A stretch of DNA of 64,000 nucleotides from Nostocaceae cyanobacterium. GTDB lineage: Bacteria; Cyanobacteriota; Cyanobacteriia; Cyanobacteriales; Nostocaceae. Of the stretch, positions 1-8,552 are shown piece by piece. The DNA lies in the NCBI GenBank assembly GCA_030065825.1, contig JASJCY010000036.1, positions 1 through 64,000 on the forward strand. Reading direction: 5' to 3'. Under the pieces are notes generated by a model. The model ran no database searches and had not been told where the DNA came from. It saw only the letters and a list, made by a program, of their open reading frames with translations. The position numbers and the translations under genes are program-made. The first letter of the stretch is position 1. Every line of letters starts with the position of its first letter.

Positions 1-316
1 CACCTTGGGGATGCCAAGCTAGACAAGAAAATCCTCCTGATACTCCTTTGAGAACCTGGGATAAACGTTTAGCTTTCTTCCACAAACAAACCCAACCATC
101 AGCAGCAGGAAGATAAATCCTTGGGTTGGGGTGCCACAGTATTAGAAAATCACAGGGATACAGTAGAAGCGATCGCTTTTGCACCCCATAGTTTAATGTT
201 AGCTTCTGCTGCTGCTGATGGTTGGGTTTGTTTGTGGAAGAAAGCTAAACGTTTATCCCAGGTTCTCAAAGGAGTATCAGGAGGATTTTCTTGTCTAGCT
301 TGGCATCCCCAAGGTG
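1..316. repeat. 108-bp perfect inverted repeat around a 100-bp loop
   Basis: Bases 1-108 are the exact reverse complement of bases 209-316, which code for part of a WD40 protein. The intervening loop is about 100 bp. An inverted duplication of a coding segment at the very edge of the window could be a real fold-back duplication or an assembly or amplification chimera. Confidence 0.9.
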
Positions 317-393
317 ATAAACTCGCTGCTGGTGGCGAAAATGGGGAATTATTAGTTTGGAAGCAAAGTTTGCGAGGAAAAGGCTTTGGGTAA
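121..393 (+). pseudogene. C-terminal remnant of a WD40-repeat protein
   Basis: The 90-residue reading frame contains two WD40 blades: residues about 9-39 with H-R-D-T-V-E-A-I-A-F and ending in V-C-L-W, and residues about 48-80 ending in L-L-V-W. WD40 proteins need six to eight blades to close a propeller, so this is a tail fragment. The frame opens only with TTG and is cut upstream by a stop at 70-72, where the sequence turns into the inverted copy of its own blades. A truncated gene is more likely than a functional small protein. Function cannot be assigned beyond the fold. Confidence 0.65.
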
Positions 394-839
394 ATCATAT
401 ATCGTAGTTATACCTTGGAAGCGTAAATCTTCTATACAGATATAATCTGCCTACGCAGGCTTAAAACCTTTATTTCTTCAATCTATTGCTAAAAATTTAT
501 GTTTATTGCCAGGAAAATAATTCAGTATTAACACGAGACGTGCAAGATGTATGGATGGGGGTTATATAAACACTTGGGTAGGGGTTTAACATTGCTCATA
601 CCTGTCAACTTAAGCTACAAATAGCTTATCTGTCAGCTTTCTCACCCACCATGAAATAAATTTCATGGCTAATAGCCTAAGTCTACTCAAGTAGACTGAA
701 GAAAACCGAGGTTATTTAGTCATCTTACCCTGCGGGAACACTGCGTGTACAGATGACTTTGTTTATTAGCAAGGAAATTAATTTCCTTGCGGGATAAGGG
801 TTTGAACTTAAGTTGACAAAGCGTGAGCTTTTCCCAATT
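394..839. other. Non-coding spacer with palindromes
   Basis: I see no convincing gene. The stretch holds a perfect 22-bp palindrome at 769-790 (GCAAGGAAATT and its complement), a GTCTACTC/AAGTAGAC hairpin near 681-696 and an AGTCATCT/AGATGACT pair (about 717-758). These may act as the 3' end of the minus-strand oxidoreductase gene or be repeat debris. Confidence 0.5.
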
Positions 840-2060
840 TCAAGCAATTTTAGCTTGATAAGGAGCAACAGTAGATTTAATAATCGCCTTTTGTAACTTC
901 TCACTAGCCATTCTCGCACCAGATAAATTTCTGGCTGTTGGTCCAATTTGTAAAGCTGCTAATCCACCCATAATAAACAAGGGACAACCACGCCAACACA
1001 AGTTATAATCCAAAACAGGTAAACCATTGACCACAGGAATTGGATAGGCTTGTAAAACCTCCTCTAACAAGGGTTGAGAATACACATCAAAGCGCGTTCC
1101 CGTGGATAACCAAATCCTGTCATATTCATATTCTTCCCCACTAGTTGTCCTGATTAACCAGTAATTTCCCAACCATTGAGCCTTAACTACTTGAGTATTT
1201 TCATAAATTCTCACCTTACCCTGACGTACTTTCCTCCTTAACTGCATCCCCATTGCAGGTGTGATGGAACCACCATTTCTTGCTGATTGAATCATCCTCC
1301 ATCGCTGTTGAAAATCAGACTCAGCAAAAAAACCTTTGAGATACTTTGGTCCCAACCAACCCGGTTCCGCATCAAATATTTTTTCTTGCAATTGTCGTCT
1401 GATAATTATGTCAACTTTAGCCATACGAGATAAAGCACCCATGGCTAAATGTCCACTTGTTAACCCCCCTCCCACAATTAATATCCTTTCACCAGCCAAT
1501 TGCAACTTTCGTAAATCTATTAATTGGGAATGACATAACCTATCTTGGGGTAGTGGTGTCTGAATCTGACTCACCCAATCCGGTATTTGGGGTTGACTGC
1601 TACCAGTTGCTAACACCACCCGTCGGGCAATGATTGATTTCCTATCCTTCAACCACAAACGCAACCGGGGACCCAAAGAATGGGGTAATGGTTCAATACA
1701 AGTTATTTCCTCTGCTGTCACCGCGTTTTCTAAATCCCAGCGACGAATCACATCCCCACAAAAATCATCAAATAAGTCGGTTCCTGGTAAATCGTAGGGA
1801 GGGAACAATTCATGGGGACGAGATTCCGCAAACTTCCGCAAAGCAAAGGGATTGGGGTCTGGATGATGAACTGCAGGGGAACGTAAATGTGGTATTTCTA
1901 AAGCCGCAAATTGCTGTTTCCATTGACTCAACCATCTACCACTAGGGTCAAACACCGCTATTTTTGAGCGTATTTTTTGCCGTTTCTGCAATAGATGGGT
2001 AACTAAGGTCAGAGCATGGGGACCAGCACCAATAATTGCTAAATCTACTTTACTAACCAT
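840..2060 (-). CDS. FAD/NAD(P)-binding oxidoreductase, probably zinc-regulated
   Basis: The 406-residue protein starts with an FAD dinucleotide-binding motif (GAGPHALTL, residues about 11-19) and has a second nucleotide motif GGGLTSGH near residue 197, plus the ATG motif of two-dinucleotide-binding flavoproteins (VVLATGSSQ). This layout resembles the lysine/ornithine N-monooxygenase-like group (FAD_NAD_binding_9/K_oxygenase). Its substrate is unknown. It lies beside the zinc-uptake genes and has a Fur-family box 15 bp before the start codon, so it is probably made under zinc (or iron) starvation. No membrane segment or signal peptide is seen. Confidence 0.75.
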   Translation of the reverse strand: MVSKVDLAIIGAGPHALTLVTHLLQKRQKIRSKIAVFDPSGRWLSQWKQQFAALEIPHLRSPAVHHPDPNPFALRKFAESRPHELFPPYDLPGTDLFDDFCGDVIRRWDLENAVTAEEITCIEPLPHSLGPRLRLWLKDRKSIIARRVVLATGSSQPQIPDWVSQIQTPLPQDRLCHSQLIDLRKLQLAGERILIVGGGLTSGHLAMGALSRMAKVDIIIRRQLQEKIFDAEPGWLGPKYLKGFFAESDFQQRWRMIQSARNGGSITPAMGMQLRRKVRQGKVRIYENTQVVKAQWLGNYWLIRTTSGEEYEYDRIWLSTGTRFDVYSQPLLEEVLQAYPIPVVNGLPVLDYNLCWRGCPLFIMGGLAALQIGPTARNLSGARMASEKLQKAIIKSTVAPYQAKIA

Positions 2061-2074
2061 TCCTGTGCAAAAAC

Positions 2075-2087
2075 GATAATCGTTATC
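2075..2087. promoter_or_regulatory. Fur-family (Zur-like) operator upstream of the oxidoreductase gene
   Basis: GATAATCGTTATC is a perfect 5-3-5 palindrome ending 15 bp before the start codon at 2060. It shares the GATAA/TTATC half-sites of the box between znuC and znuA. Confidence 0.65.
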
Positions 2088-2244
2088 ATATTAGCACTGA
2101 TAATGGCGATCGCCACCTCCTACTTTTTGTGAAGGTGTGATTAAACCAGTTTGGTGGAGAGTAGTTCATTAGTTTCACTTACCCTCTCATTGTTAATTTT
2201 TATCAATTTTTCCAAAAAGCGCTTTTTGTGCTGAAAATTGTGGG

Positions 2245-2314
2245 AATAAGAATCATTATCATTTTGGCGCGAACGAGATTTCAGGGTTTACAAGCCACAT
2301 TTTTCTGCTATAAT
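2245..2314 (+). promoter_or_regulatory. Orphan sigma70 promoter with Fur-family box
   Basis: TTTACA (2287-2292) and TATAAT (2309-2314) are 16 bp apart and point along the plus strand. An AT-rich box at 2245-2265 reads TGATAATGATT on the minus strand, the same core as in the znuA/znuC operator. No plus-strand protein gene follows before znuA, so the product could be a small RNA antisense to the end of znuB. Alternatively the box serves the minus-strand oxidoreductase gene. The rest of 2088-2459 is non-coding, with a CATGA/TCATG hairpin near 2350-2380. Confidence 0.45.
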
Positions 2315-2459
2315 TAAGGTATCCGTTGGTTTACCCTGCGATTTTTTTTATCATGATTTGATGACATCATGAATGTCATGGTTTGTTAACTCTGTATCCA
2401 CCAAGATTAAATTACAACACCCCAAAGATATTTGCAAAAGTCAAGCTGTTGTGAATATG

Positions 2460-3341
2460 CTATTTTCCTCGTTGCAATCGCTGTAAAACCTTGGCAGAAC
2501 AATTAGCAATTCCCCCTGGACGGGTGAAAATACCTTGGGAGGGGCTAAAGAGTAATGTTAAAAGGAAAATTCCACAAATAACTAAAACAATAGCAGCACC
2601 GGAAGGGACATTTAAATAATAGCTAATATATAAACCGCTAACACTACTAATTATCCCCACTACAGAACCTAGAATCATCATTTCATGTAGTTCTTTAACT
2701 AATAAATAAGCAGTAATTCCTGGTCCGATTAATAGAGAAACTACTAATACAACTCCCACAGATTGCATACTAGCAATAATTGTCAGAGTAATTGCTGCTG
2801 TTAATCCGAAATGAATGAAATTTACTGGTAAGCCACTAACTTGAGCGCCTATGGGGTCGAAGGTGTAAAAAAGTAATTCCTTGTAAAAAACCCTCACCAA
2901 AAACAAAATGATAATGGTAATTATTAAAGTGCGGATAACATCAGATGTAGTTACCCCTAAAATATCTCCAAACAAAAAATGATGCAAGTCTAATTTACTT
3001 TTGAGTACCGTAATCAACATAATACCTAAAGCTAAGAAACCAGAGAAAACCAAAGCCATCGCCGCATCAACTTTAATTCGGGATTGGGATTCAATCCAAG
3101 CAATGACAAAGGTGCTAAAAGTTCCAGAGATAAAAGCTCCTAAAAAAATATCAATACCCATAAAAAAAGCAATTGCTAGTCCTGGTAACACAGCATGGGC
3201 AATTACATCACTTAATATTCCCATGCGTTGGACTATTAAATAAGAACCAACAACAGAACAGAGAACACCCAATAAAATTGCAATTAAAATCGCTTCACGT
3301 ATAAATCCAAAACTCAGAGGTTCTAATAACCAATTCAGCAT
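2460..3341 (-). CDS. znuB: Zinc ABC transporter permease ZnuB
   Basis: The 293-residue protein is a polytopic membrane protein of the ABC-3 family (ZnuB/TroC/MntB): about eight hydrophobic segments and the conserved stretch VGSYLIVQRMGILSDVIAHAV near the N-terminus. It forms the inner-membrane channel that passes Zn2+ delivered by ZnuA, driven by ZnuC. Its ATG overlaps the znuC stop codon by one base (TAATG), so the two genes are translationally coupled. Manganese or iron permeases share this fold. The His-rich partner ZnuA and the Zur-like boxes favour zinc. Confidence 0.9.
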   Translation of the reverse strand: MLNWLLEPLSFGFIREAILIAILLGVLCSVVGSYLIVQRMGILSDVIAHAVLPGLAIAFFMGIDIFLGAFISGTFSTFVIAWIESQSRIKVDAAMALVFSGFLALGIMLITVLKSKLDLHHFLFGDILGVTTSDVIRTLIITIIILFLVRVFYKELLFYTFDPIGAQVSGLPVNFIHFGLTAAITLTIIASMQSVGVVLVVSLLIGPGITAYLLVKELHEMMILGSVVGIISSVSGLYISYYLNVPSGAAIVLVICGIFLLTLLFSPSQGIFTRPGGIANCSAKVLQRLQRGK

Positions 3342-4075
3342 TATTTGACTTCCTCTACAGTTAACAACAAAACGCTACCTCCATAAGCTTTTTGGATATT
3401 TTCGGCGGTAATTACTTGTTTAAAAGAACCATTAGCAATAATTTGCTTATTTAGTAATAATAAAGAATCACATTTGGTTAAACTTGCACCTAAATCATGG
3501 GTAATTACCATCAGAAGTTTGCCATTTTGCTTAAGTTCTGCGAAAACATCATACATCACAGATTCTGTGGCTTTATCAACCCCAGAAAATGGCTCATCAA
3601 AAAGAAATAATTCTGCTTGCTGTGCTAAAGCTCTAGCTAAAAATACCCTCTGTTGTTGTCCTCCAGAAAGTTCGCCAATTTGACGAGAACGCCACTTTAA
3701 CATCCCCACCCGTTCCAAAGCTGATTTCACAATTTGGTGAGATTCTCGACTGGGTTTTCTCAACCACTTCGTATGTAAAGTCCGAGCCATCATCACCACA
3801 TTCCACACCGTAATTGGGTAATCCCAGTCAATTTGCGTTCTCTGGGGTACATAAGCCACAGAACACAGCTGTTTTTTAATAGCGCGATCGCGGAATTTGA
3901 CTATTCCACCCCCTATGGGTACTAAACCCAATATCGCCTTTACTAAGGTACTTTTCCCCGCTCCATTGGGACCAATTACCCCCACCATTTCCCCTGGAAA
4001 GGCAGAAAAACTCACCTTTTCCAAGGCTGTTGTCCCGCGATAACTGACATTTAAATCCTCTACCTCTAACACCAT
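3341..4075 (-). CDS. znuC: Zinc ABC transporter ATPase ZnuC
   Basis: The 244-residue ATPase shows Walker A GPNGAGKST (about residues 35-43), the signature LSGGQQQR, Walker B LFLFDEP and the switch histidine in VITHDL. It energises ZnuB. It heads the znuCB operon, divergent from znuA. The 46-bp gap to znuA contains the shared Fur-family operator, so both units should respond together to metal starvation. Confidence 0.92.
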   Translation of the reverse strand: MVLEVEDLNVSYRGTTALEKVSFSAFPGEMVGVIGPNGAGKSTLVKAILGLVPIGGGIVKFRDRAIKKQLCSVAYVPQRTQIDWDYPITVWNVVMMARTLHTKWLRKPSRESHQIVKSALERVGMLKWRSRQIGELSGGQQQRVFLARALAQQAELFLFDEPFSGVDKATESVMYDVFAELKQNGKLLMVITHDLGASLTKCDSLLLLNKQIIANGSFKQVITAENIQKAYGGSVLLLTVEEVK

Positions 4076-4081
4076 ACTGTA

Positions 4082-4102
4082 TGATAATGATTATTGTTAT
4101 CA
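4082..4102. promoter_or_regulatory. Shared Zur-like operator between znuC and znuA
   Basis: TGATAA-N9-TTATCA sits in the short gap between the divergent starts at 4075 and 4122. It is the typical form of a Fur-family site, and the neighbouring genes make Zur the likely regulator. It is expected to repress both directions when zinc is sufficient. Confidence 0.75.
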
Positions 4103-4121
4103 AAATTATAACGCTAAAACT

Positions 4122-5159
4122 ATGTCCCGGAATATACGCTTAAATGCCATTGCAGCCTTGATATTGGGGATGGGGTTAATTGGTTGTGATTCTGCACCAG
4201 AAGCTAATTCTACCAGCAATAGACAAACTTCTAGTGCTACGGTGACAGTTAGAGATAAGTCGGTAGATACAGTTCCTTCTGTGGTAGCAACTACCAGTGT
4301 GTTGTGTGATTTAACAAAACAAATAGCTAGGGATACTATCAACCTCAAATGCTTAGTAGCTGCGGGAGAAGATCCCCATACTTATAAACCGAAACCGAGT
4401 GATCGCCAAGAGATTGAAACAGCGAATTTGATTCTTTATGGAGGGTACGATTTTGAACCAAGTATTATCAAGTTAGTCCAAGCAAGCAAAACACCGACAA
4501 AAGTTGCGGTACATGAGGTAGCAGTACCCAAGCCAATTATTACTGAAGAACATCACCATCATCACGGGGGAGAAGAAGAGAAACATACTGGAGAAGAAAC
4601 TGCACCAGACCCCCATGTATGGCATAATGCCCAAAATGGTATAAGTATGGTGAAAGTAATTAGTAATAATTTAGAAAAAATATCTCCGAAAAATGCCAAT
4701 TTTTATGTTAGTAATAGTGAAAAAATTACTAATGAATTGCAACAAATAGATAATTGGATTAAAACTCAAATTGCAACCATTCCTGTGCAACAACGTCAGT
4801 TAATTACTACCCATGATGCTTTGGGTTATTATGTCCAAACTTATGGCTTAAAATTTGCAGGTGCTTTAGAAGGTACAAGTACAAAAGAACAACCCACCGC
4901 TGCAAAAGTAGGTCAACTTGTGAAGGAAATTAAAAAGGAGAATGTACCCACAATTTTTGCAGAAAATGCCCAAAATCCCAAATTAATTGAGAGAGTCGCT
5001 AAAGAAGCAAATGTCAAAGTTTCTCAGAGAAAAATTTATGCTGATGGTTTAGGTGAACAAGGTAGTGATGGTGATACTTATCAGAAAATGTTAATTGCTA
5101 ATACTAAAGCTATTGTGGATGGTTTGGGTGGGAAATATACAGCTTTCCAACAAAAATAG
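4122..5159 (+). CDS. znuA: Zinc-binding lipoprotein ZnuA
   Basis: The 345-residue protein has a lipoprotein signal ending in a lipobox around GLIGC (Cys22). It then follows the cluster A-I metal receptor fold: GEDPHTYKP (first zinc His), DPHVWHN (second) and TTHDALGYY (third). Between the first two lies a His/Glu-rich loop (about residues 140-160, including EEHHHHHGG), the mark of zinc-type rather than manganese-type receptors. It captures Zn2+ in the periplasm and delivers it to ZnuB. A duplicated copy of its C-terminus survives at 7352-7450. Confidence 0.92.
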   Translation: MSRNIRLNAIAALILGMGLIGCDSAPEANSTSNRQTSSATVTVRDKSVDTVPSVVATTSVLCDLTKQIARDTINLKCLVAAGEDPHTYKPKPSDRQEIETANLILYGGYDFEPSIIKLVQASKTPTKVAVHEVAVPKPIITEEHHHHHGGEEEKHTGEETAPDPHVWHNAQNGISMVKVISNNLEKISPKNANFYVSNSEKITNELQQIDNWIKTQIATIPVQQRQLITTHDALGYYVQTYGLKFAGALEGTSTKEQPTAAKVGQLVKEIKKENVPTIFAENAQNPKLIERVAKEANVKVSQRKIYADGLGEQGSDGDTYQKMLIANTKAIVDGLGGKYTAFQQK

Positions 5160-5476
5160 CTAATAGTGGAATTAAAGTAATTAATAATAAGTTTTACTCG
5201 TTTGCGAGTTGTGAAATTTTGTACCTTAATCCGACCTTCTGTCCAAAAACTGGATTTCTTAAGAATGCATCAAACTCAAAGCTTTGGTTAATAGTTTAAG
5301 TATTTTGTGGAGAAATCTTAGAAATCCACTTGATTATTTGTTAGGTTTGGGGTAAATTTCGGTTTTGTTCGTAATCAATAGTGAATCAAAAATAGGTGGT
5401 GTAAGCAACGATAGGCACCATCTGCATTTATTCGCTTGCTCTGTATTCTAAATTTAAGTGTGAGGAGAAAATAATC
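5160..5476. other. Spacer between znuA and the porin gene
   Basis: No gene is seen in these 317 bp. There is no clear Fur-family box. The porin has a good Shine-Dalgarno sequence (GAGGAGA) about 10 bp before its start. Confidence 0.5.
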
Positions 5477-7183
5477 ATGAAGAAAAGCTTGTGGAAGTTT
5501 CTACTAGTTAGTCCTGTCGTGTTTGCAACATCATTGATAGTCCCCGTTCTTAAGGACGGGGTCTTGATTGACAGTGCTGTTGCACAAACTCCAACCCAAG
5601 AAGAATCGTTAGAACAAGTTACTTCTGTTTCGCAATTTTCTGATGTACAGCCTACAGATTGGGCATTTCAGGCATTACAATCTTTAGTAGAACGCTACGG
5701 CTGTATTGCAGGATATCCAAATAGCACCTATAGAGGAAATCGAGCTTTAACTAGATATGAGTTTGCAGCAGGTTTGAATGCTTGTTTGGATAGAGTGAAT
5801 GAATTGATTGCAACCGCAACCGCAGACCTAGTTAGTCAAGAAGACCTTGCGACTTTACAAAGACTGCAAGAAGAGTTTTCAGCAGAGCTAGCAACCCTTA
5901 GAGGAAGAGTAGACGCTCTAGAAGCACGTACTGCTGAATTAGAAGCAAATCAATTCTCTACTACCACCAAGCTACGTGGAGAAGCTAGCTTTTCTGTGAG
6001 CAATGTTTTTGGAGATCAGAAAGCAGACGGTAGTGGTGAAGACTTAGAAAACAACACTGTTTTAGATTATCGGGTACGTCTCCATTTTGATACCAGCTTT
6101 AGTGGTTCTGACTTGTTGAAAGTCCGTTTAGATGCTCTCAATACTACTCCTTTTGGTCCAGGAGAGGGCGATGATCCCAATATCACAGGGACAGCTATGA
6201 CTCGTCTTGCTTTTGATGAAGGTAGTGATGGCTCTGTTCGTGTAGGAAAGTTGTTTTATAGTTTCCCACTATTAAAAAAACATGAAGACCACTCAGGCAA
6301 AAAAGAATCGGAAAATGAAGAACACGGACACGGACACGGTATTGCTGCCGACACTAAACTTGCAGTTATTATTGATGCAGTAGGCGGTGAATTTAACGAA
6401 AACTTTGACAACTTTAACGAATTCTTCTCAGAAGAGTTAACCGGAGCAGTCTCTCGTTTTGGGCGCTTTAATCCGATTTACTATCAAGGGCTTGAAGGGA
6501 CAGGAGCTTCATTATCTTATAAATTCAGCGATAGTATAGGCTTATCTTTGGGGTATTTGGCTCCCAATGCCAATGACCCTAGTAATAGTAACGGATTGTT
6601 TAACGGTAGTTATGCAGCTCTTGCACAGTTATCTATTGAGCCAACAAGTAACCTTGGTTTTGGTTTGACTTATTCCCGTGCTTACTATCCGTCAGAAGGT
6701 GTAGTGGTTTCTGGAGAAACAGGGAGTGAACTAGCCAATGCGCCTTTTGGTGAAGACATCCCTACATCGGCAGATCATTTTGGATTACAATTTAGCTACC
6801 GTTTTAGTCCCCGCTTTACTCTTTCTGGTTGGGGTGGTTTGACGTTTGCTCATGCACAGACAGACGGATTAAATGATGGGTTCTTAGTTGAAAATGGAGA
6901 TGATGCCACGATTTTTAACTGGGCGATTACCTTAGCCTTCCCTGATTTTGGTTCCGAAGGCAGTTTAGCCGGTATCATCATCGGACAACCGCCAAAAGTG
7001 AGTTCCAATGATGGTGGTTCAGAAGATGAGGACAGTGCTTGGCATCTTGAAGCTCAATATCGTTATAAACTAAACGACCATATTGCTCTTAATCCGGGCT
7101 TTTTTGTGATTATCAATCCCGAACACAACAGCGATAATGATACTATTTGGGTCGGCACCTTCAGAACTATTTTTGAGTTTTAA
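5477..7183 (+). CDS. SLH-domain OprB-type outer-membrane porin with His-rich loop
   Basis: The 568-residue protein has a signal peptide (cleavage expected after about A36, VAQT), an SLH domain (about residues 53-112, FSDVQPTDWAFQAL...RYEFAAGL), a short coiled coil (about 120-160) and an OprB-family beta barrel ending in F (TIFEF). This is the standard cyanobacterial SLH porin design, anchored to cell-wall polymer. An insert at about residues 271-293 is rich in His and acidic residues (HEDHSG, EEHGHGHG), which suggests zinc binding in an external loop or constriction. Placement after znuA supports outer-membrane zinc entry, though iron-linked porins of the family look alike. A CG-rich palindrome (5542-5561) lies inside the signal-peptide coding region. 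Confidence 0.85.
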   Translation: MKKSLWKFLLVSPVVFATSLIVPVLKDGVLIDSAVAQTPTQEESLEQVTSVSQFSDVQPTDWAFQALQSLVERYGCIAGYPNSTYRGNRALTRYEFAAGLNACLDRVNELIATATADLVSQEDLATLQRLQEEFSAELATLRGRVDALEARTAELEANQFSTTTKLRGEASFSVSNVFGDQKADGSGEDLENNTVLDYRVRLHFDTSFSGSDLLKVRLDALNTTPFGPGEGDDPNITGTAMTRLAFDEGSDGSVRVGKLFYSFPLLKKHEDHSGKKESENEEHGHGHGIAADTKLAVIIDAVGGEFNENFDNFNEFFSEELTGAVSRFGRFNPIYYQGLEGTGASLSYKFSDSIGLSLGYLAPNANDPSNSNGLFNGSYAALAQLSIEPTSNLGFGLTYSRAYYPSEGVVVSGETGSELANAPFGEDIPTSADHFGLQFSYRFSPRFTLSGWGGLTFAHAQTDGLNDGFLVENGDDATIFNWAITLAFPDFGSEGSLAGIIIGQPPKVSSNDGGSEDEDSAWHLEAQYRYKLNDHIALNPGFFVIINPEHNSDNDTIWVGTFRTIFEF

Positions 7184-7214
7184 ATCTTAGTCTTTACCCA
7201 GTTGACGACTAATT

Positions 7215-7235
7215 AGGGCTTGTTTAGTAAGCCCT
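7215..7235 (+). terminator. Probable terminator hairpin after the porin
   Basis: AGGGCTT and AAGCCCT form a 7-bp stem with a 7-base loop 32 bp after the porin stop. A T-run follows only at 7253-7259, so termination may be weak. Confidence 0.45.
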
Positions 7236-7351
7236 GATTATAAAAGTCCCGTTTTTTTGAATCAAGAAAAATCAATACTGGCTCAACTTTAAATTAGTTG
7301 TAGTAATTTTCAAAAATCTGGGGGGGCGACATATGCTCTGTAACCCCTTCA

Positions 7352-7450
7352 GGTTCAGACGCTGATACCTATCAGAAAATGTTGATTGCGAATACCCGCA
7401 CAATTGTAGAAGGTTTGGGAGGTAAATATACAGATTTTGTAGAGAAGTAA
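7352..7450 (+). pseudogene. C-terminal remnant of a second znuA
   Basis: Translated from 7352, the 32 codons before TAA at 7448-7450 read GSDADTYQKMLIANTRTIVE and end in GGKYTDFVEK. The end of the intact ZnuA upstream reads GSDGDTYQKMLIANTKAIVD and ends in GGKYTAFQQK. The match decays upstream of 7352 with frameshifts and a stop. A znuA paralogue or duplicate once lay after the porin and was deleted except for its tail. Confidence 0.85.
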
Positions 7451-7609
7451 TTATCACACTTATTTTCTAATATTATGTCTTAGTATTGCTTTGAATTTGG
7501 CATAACAAGTACGCTAGATCCTAAAATATAAACATATTAATAATGAGGGAACTTGAGTGTAAATCATCCGCTAACAACCCTTTTTGTCCAAAGTTTAATA
7601 CCCTACATC

Positions 7610-7700
7610 CCCCCTCACCGTAGCAGGGGGACTGTAGGGTATTGGAACAGGGTGTTCTCATCTGTAGCGACCGTTTTTTGAAGTTGAATAATCAGGCAAA
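7610..7700 (+). repeat. 91-bp direct repeat, copy 1
   Basis: Bases 7610-7700 match 8386-8476 at 88 of 91 positions. The repeat contains a CCCCCT...AGGGGG stem. The two copies frame the broken gene at 7725-8195. Confidence 0.9.
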
Positions 7701-7724
7701 TTGCCTTTTCCTTTTAGCTAAGTA

Positions 7725-8195
7725 CTAGTAATTATCTCCTGGAATAAGTTTTGCAGCCGCTTCTTGGGCAAAGAGCAGTATGCCTCCAATTTCTATTCCT
7801 AAACATGTAAGAACTAATGAAAGAATTCGCAGAATGGCGGACATAGTATTAAGCATAGGCTTATACCGTTCAACTTTTTTCTTTAGCCATCCTTTTTGAG
7901 TAAAAGAATCATCAATCTGCTCATATAAATTTTTAATTGCGTCAAGGTCTTCTTTAAGAGCTTGTTTAACTTTTAATCTAAAAGTCTCATTTTGATGACT
8001 GAGTATATCTTCCCATGCCTCGATTTTTGATTTAGCTTTATCTAAAGTATTTTCATAATTTTTTCCTTTCCAAAACCAATTTAATCTATTAAGTTCATTT
8101 GTTTTTGTTAGGATTTATTCAAGGGATTTTTTACATTCAGTAACAAGCTTACGGTGCGGTTTTAACTCTTCCTCTGAAAGTCTAAATAGAAACAT
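7725..8195 (-). pseudogene. Coiled-coil membrane protein gene split by one stop codon
   Basis: Reading on the minus strand from ATG at 8195 gives 26 codons (MFLFRLSEEELKPHRKLV...), then TAA at 8117-8115. The same frame then stays open for about 130 codons to TAG at 7727-7725. The second part is Lys/Glu-rich and helical, and ends in a hydrophobic segment (ILRILSLVLTCLGIEIGGIL) close to the C-terminus, so the product would be a tail-anchored or single-pass coiled-coil protein. One base change would restore a 156-residue protein. No family is recognised. It has no start codon after the stop until near the 3' end, which is why ordinary gene finding would miss it. Confidence 0.7.
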
Positions 8196-8385
8196 ATATT
8201 TTCCCCAATATTAGTATTAATACTTTGATTGTAAGTAGGTAAGTATAATAAATTATAATTTAATAAATTATAATCATAACACCTTGCTGTAATGATTTGT
8301 CGATGTTTTACAGAAAATTTACTAAGTTTTAATAAATACTATTAACAAAAGTTAGTAATAGCCTATACCCCAACAATAACAAAGT

Positions 8386-8476
8386 CCCCCTCACCGTAGC
8401 AGGGGGACTGTAGGGTATTGGAACAGGGTATTCTCATCTGTAGCGACCGTTGTTTGAAGTTGAATAATTAGGCAAA
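8386..8476 (+). repeat. 91-bp direct repeat, copy 2
   Basis: This copy differs from 7610-7700 at three positions. It lies between the broken coiled-coil gene and the next minus-strand operon. The distance from copy 1 is 776 bp. Confidence 0.9.
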
Positions 8477-8552
8477 AGGAAACAGAATATTTCTTAGCTT
8501 TTGTTACCTTTTACCGTTTTTACCTCTGTCCGTCACAGTAATTTAACTGGAC

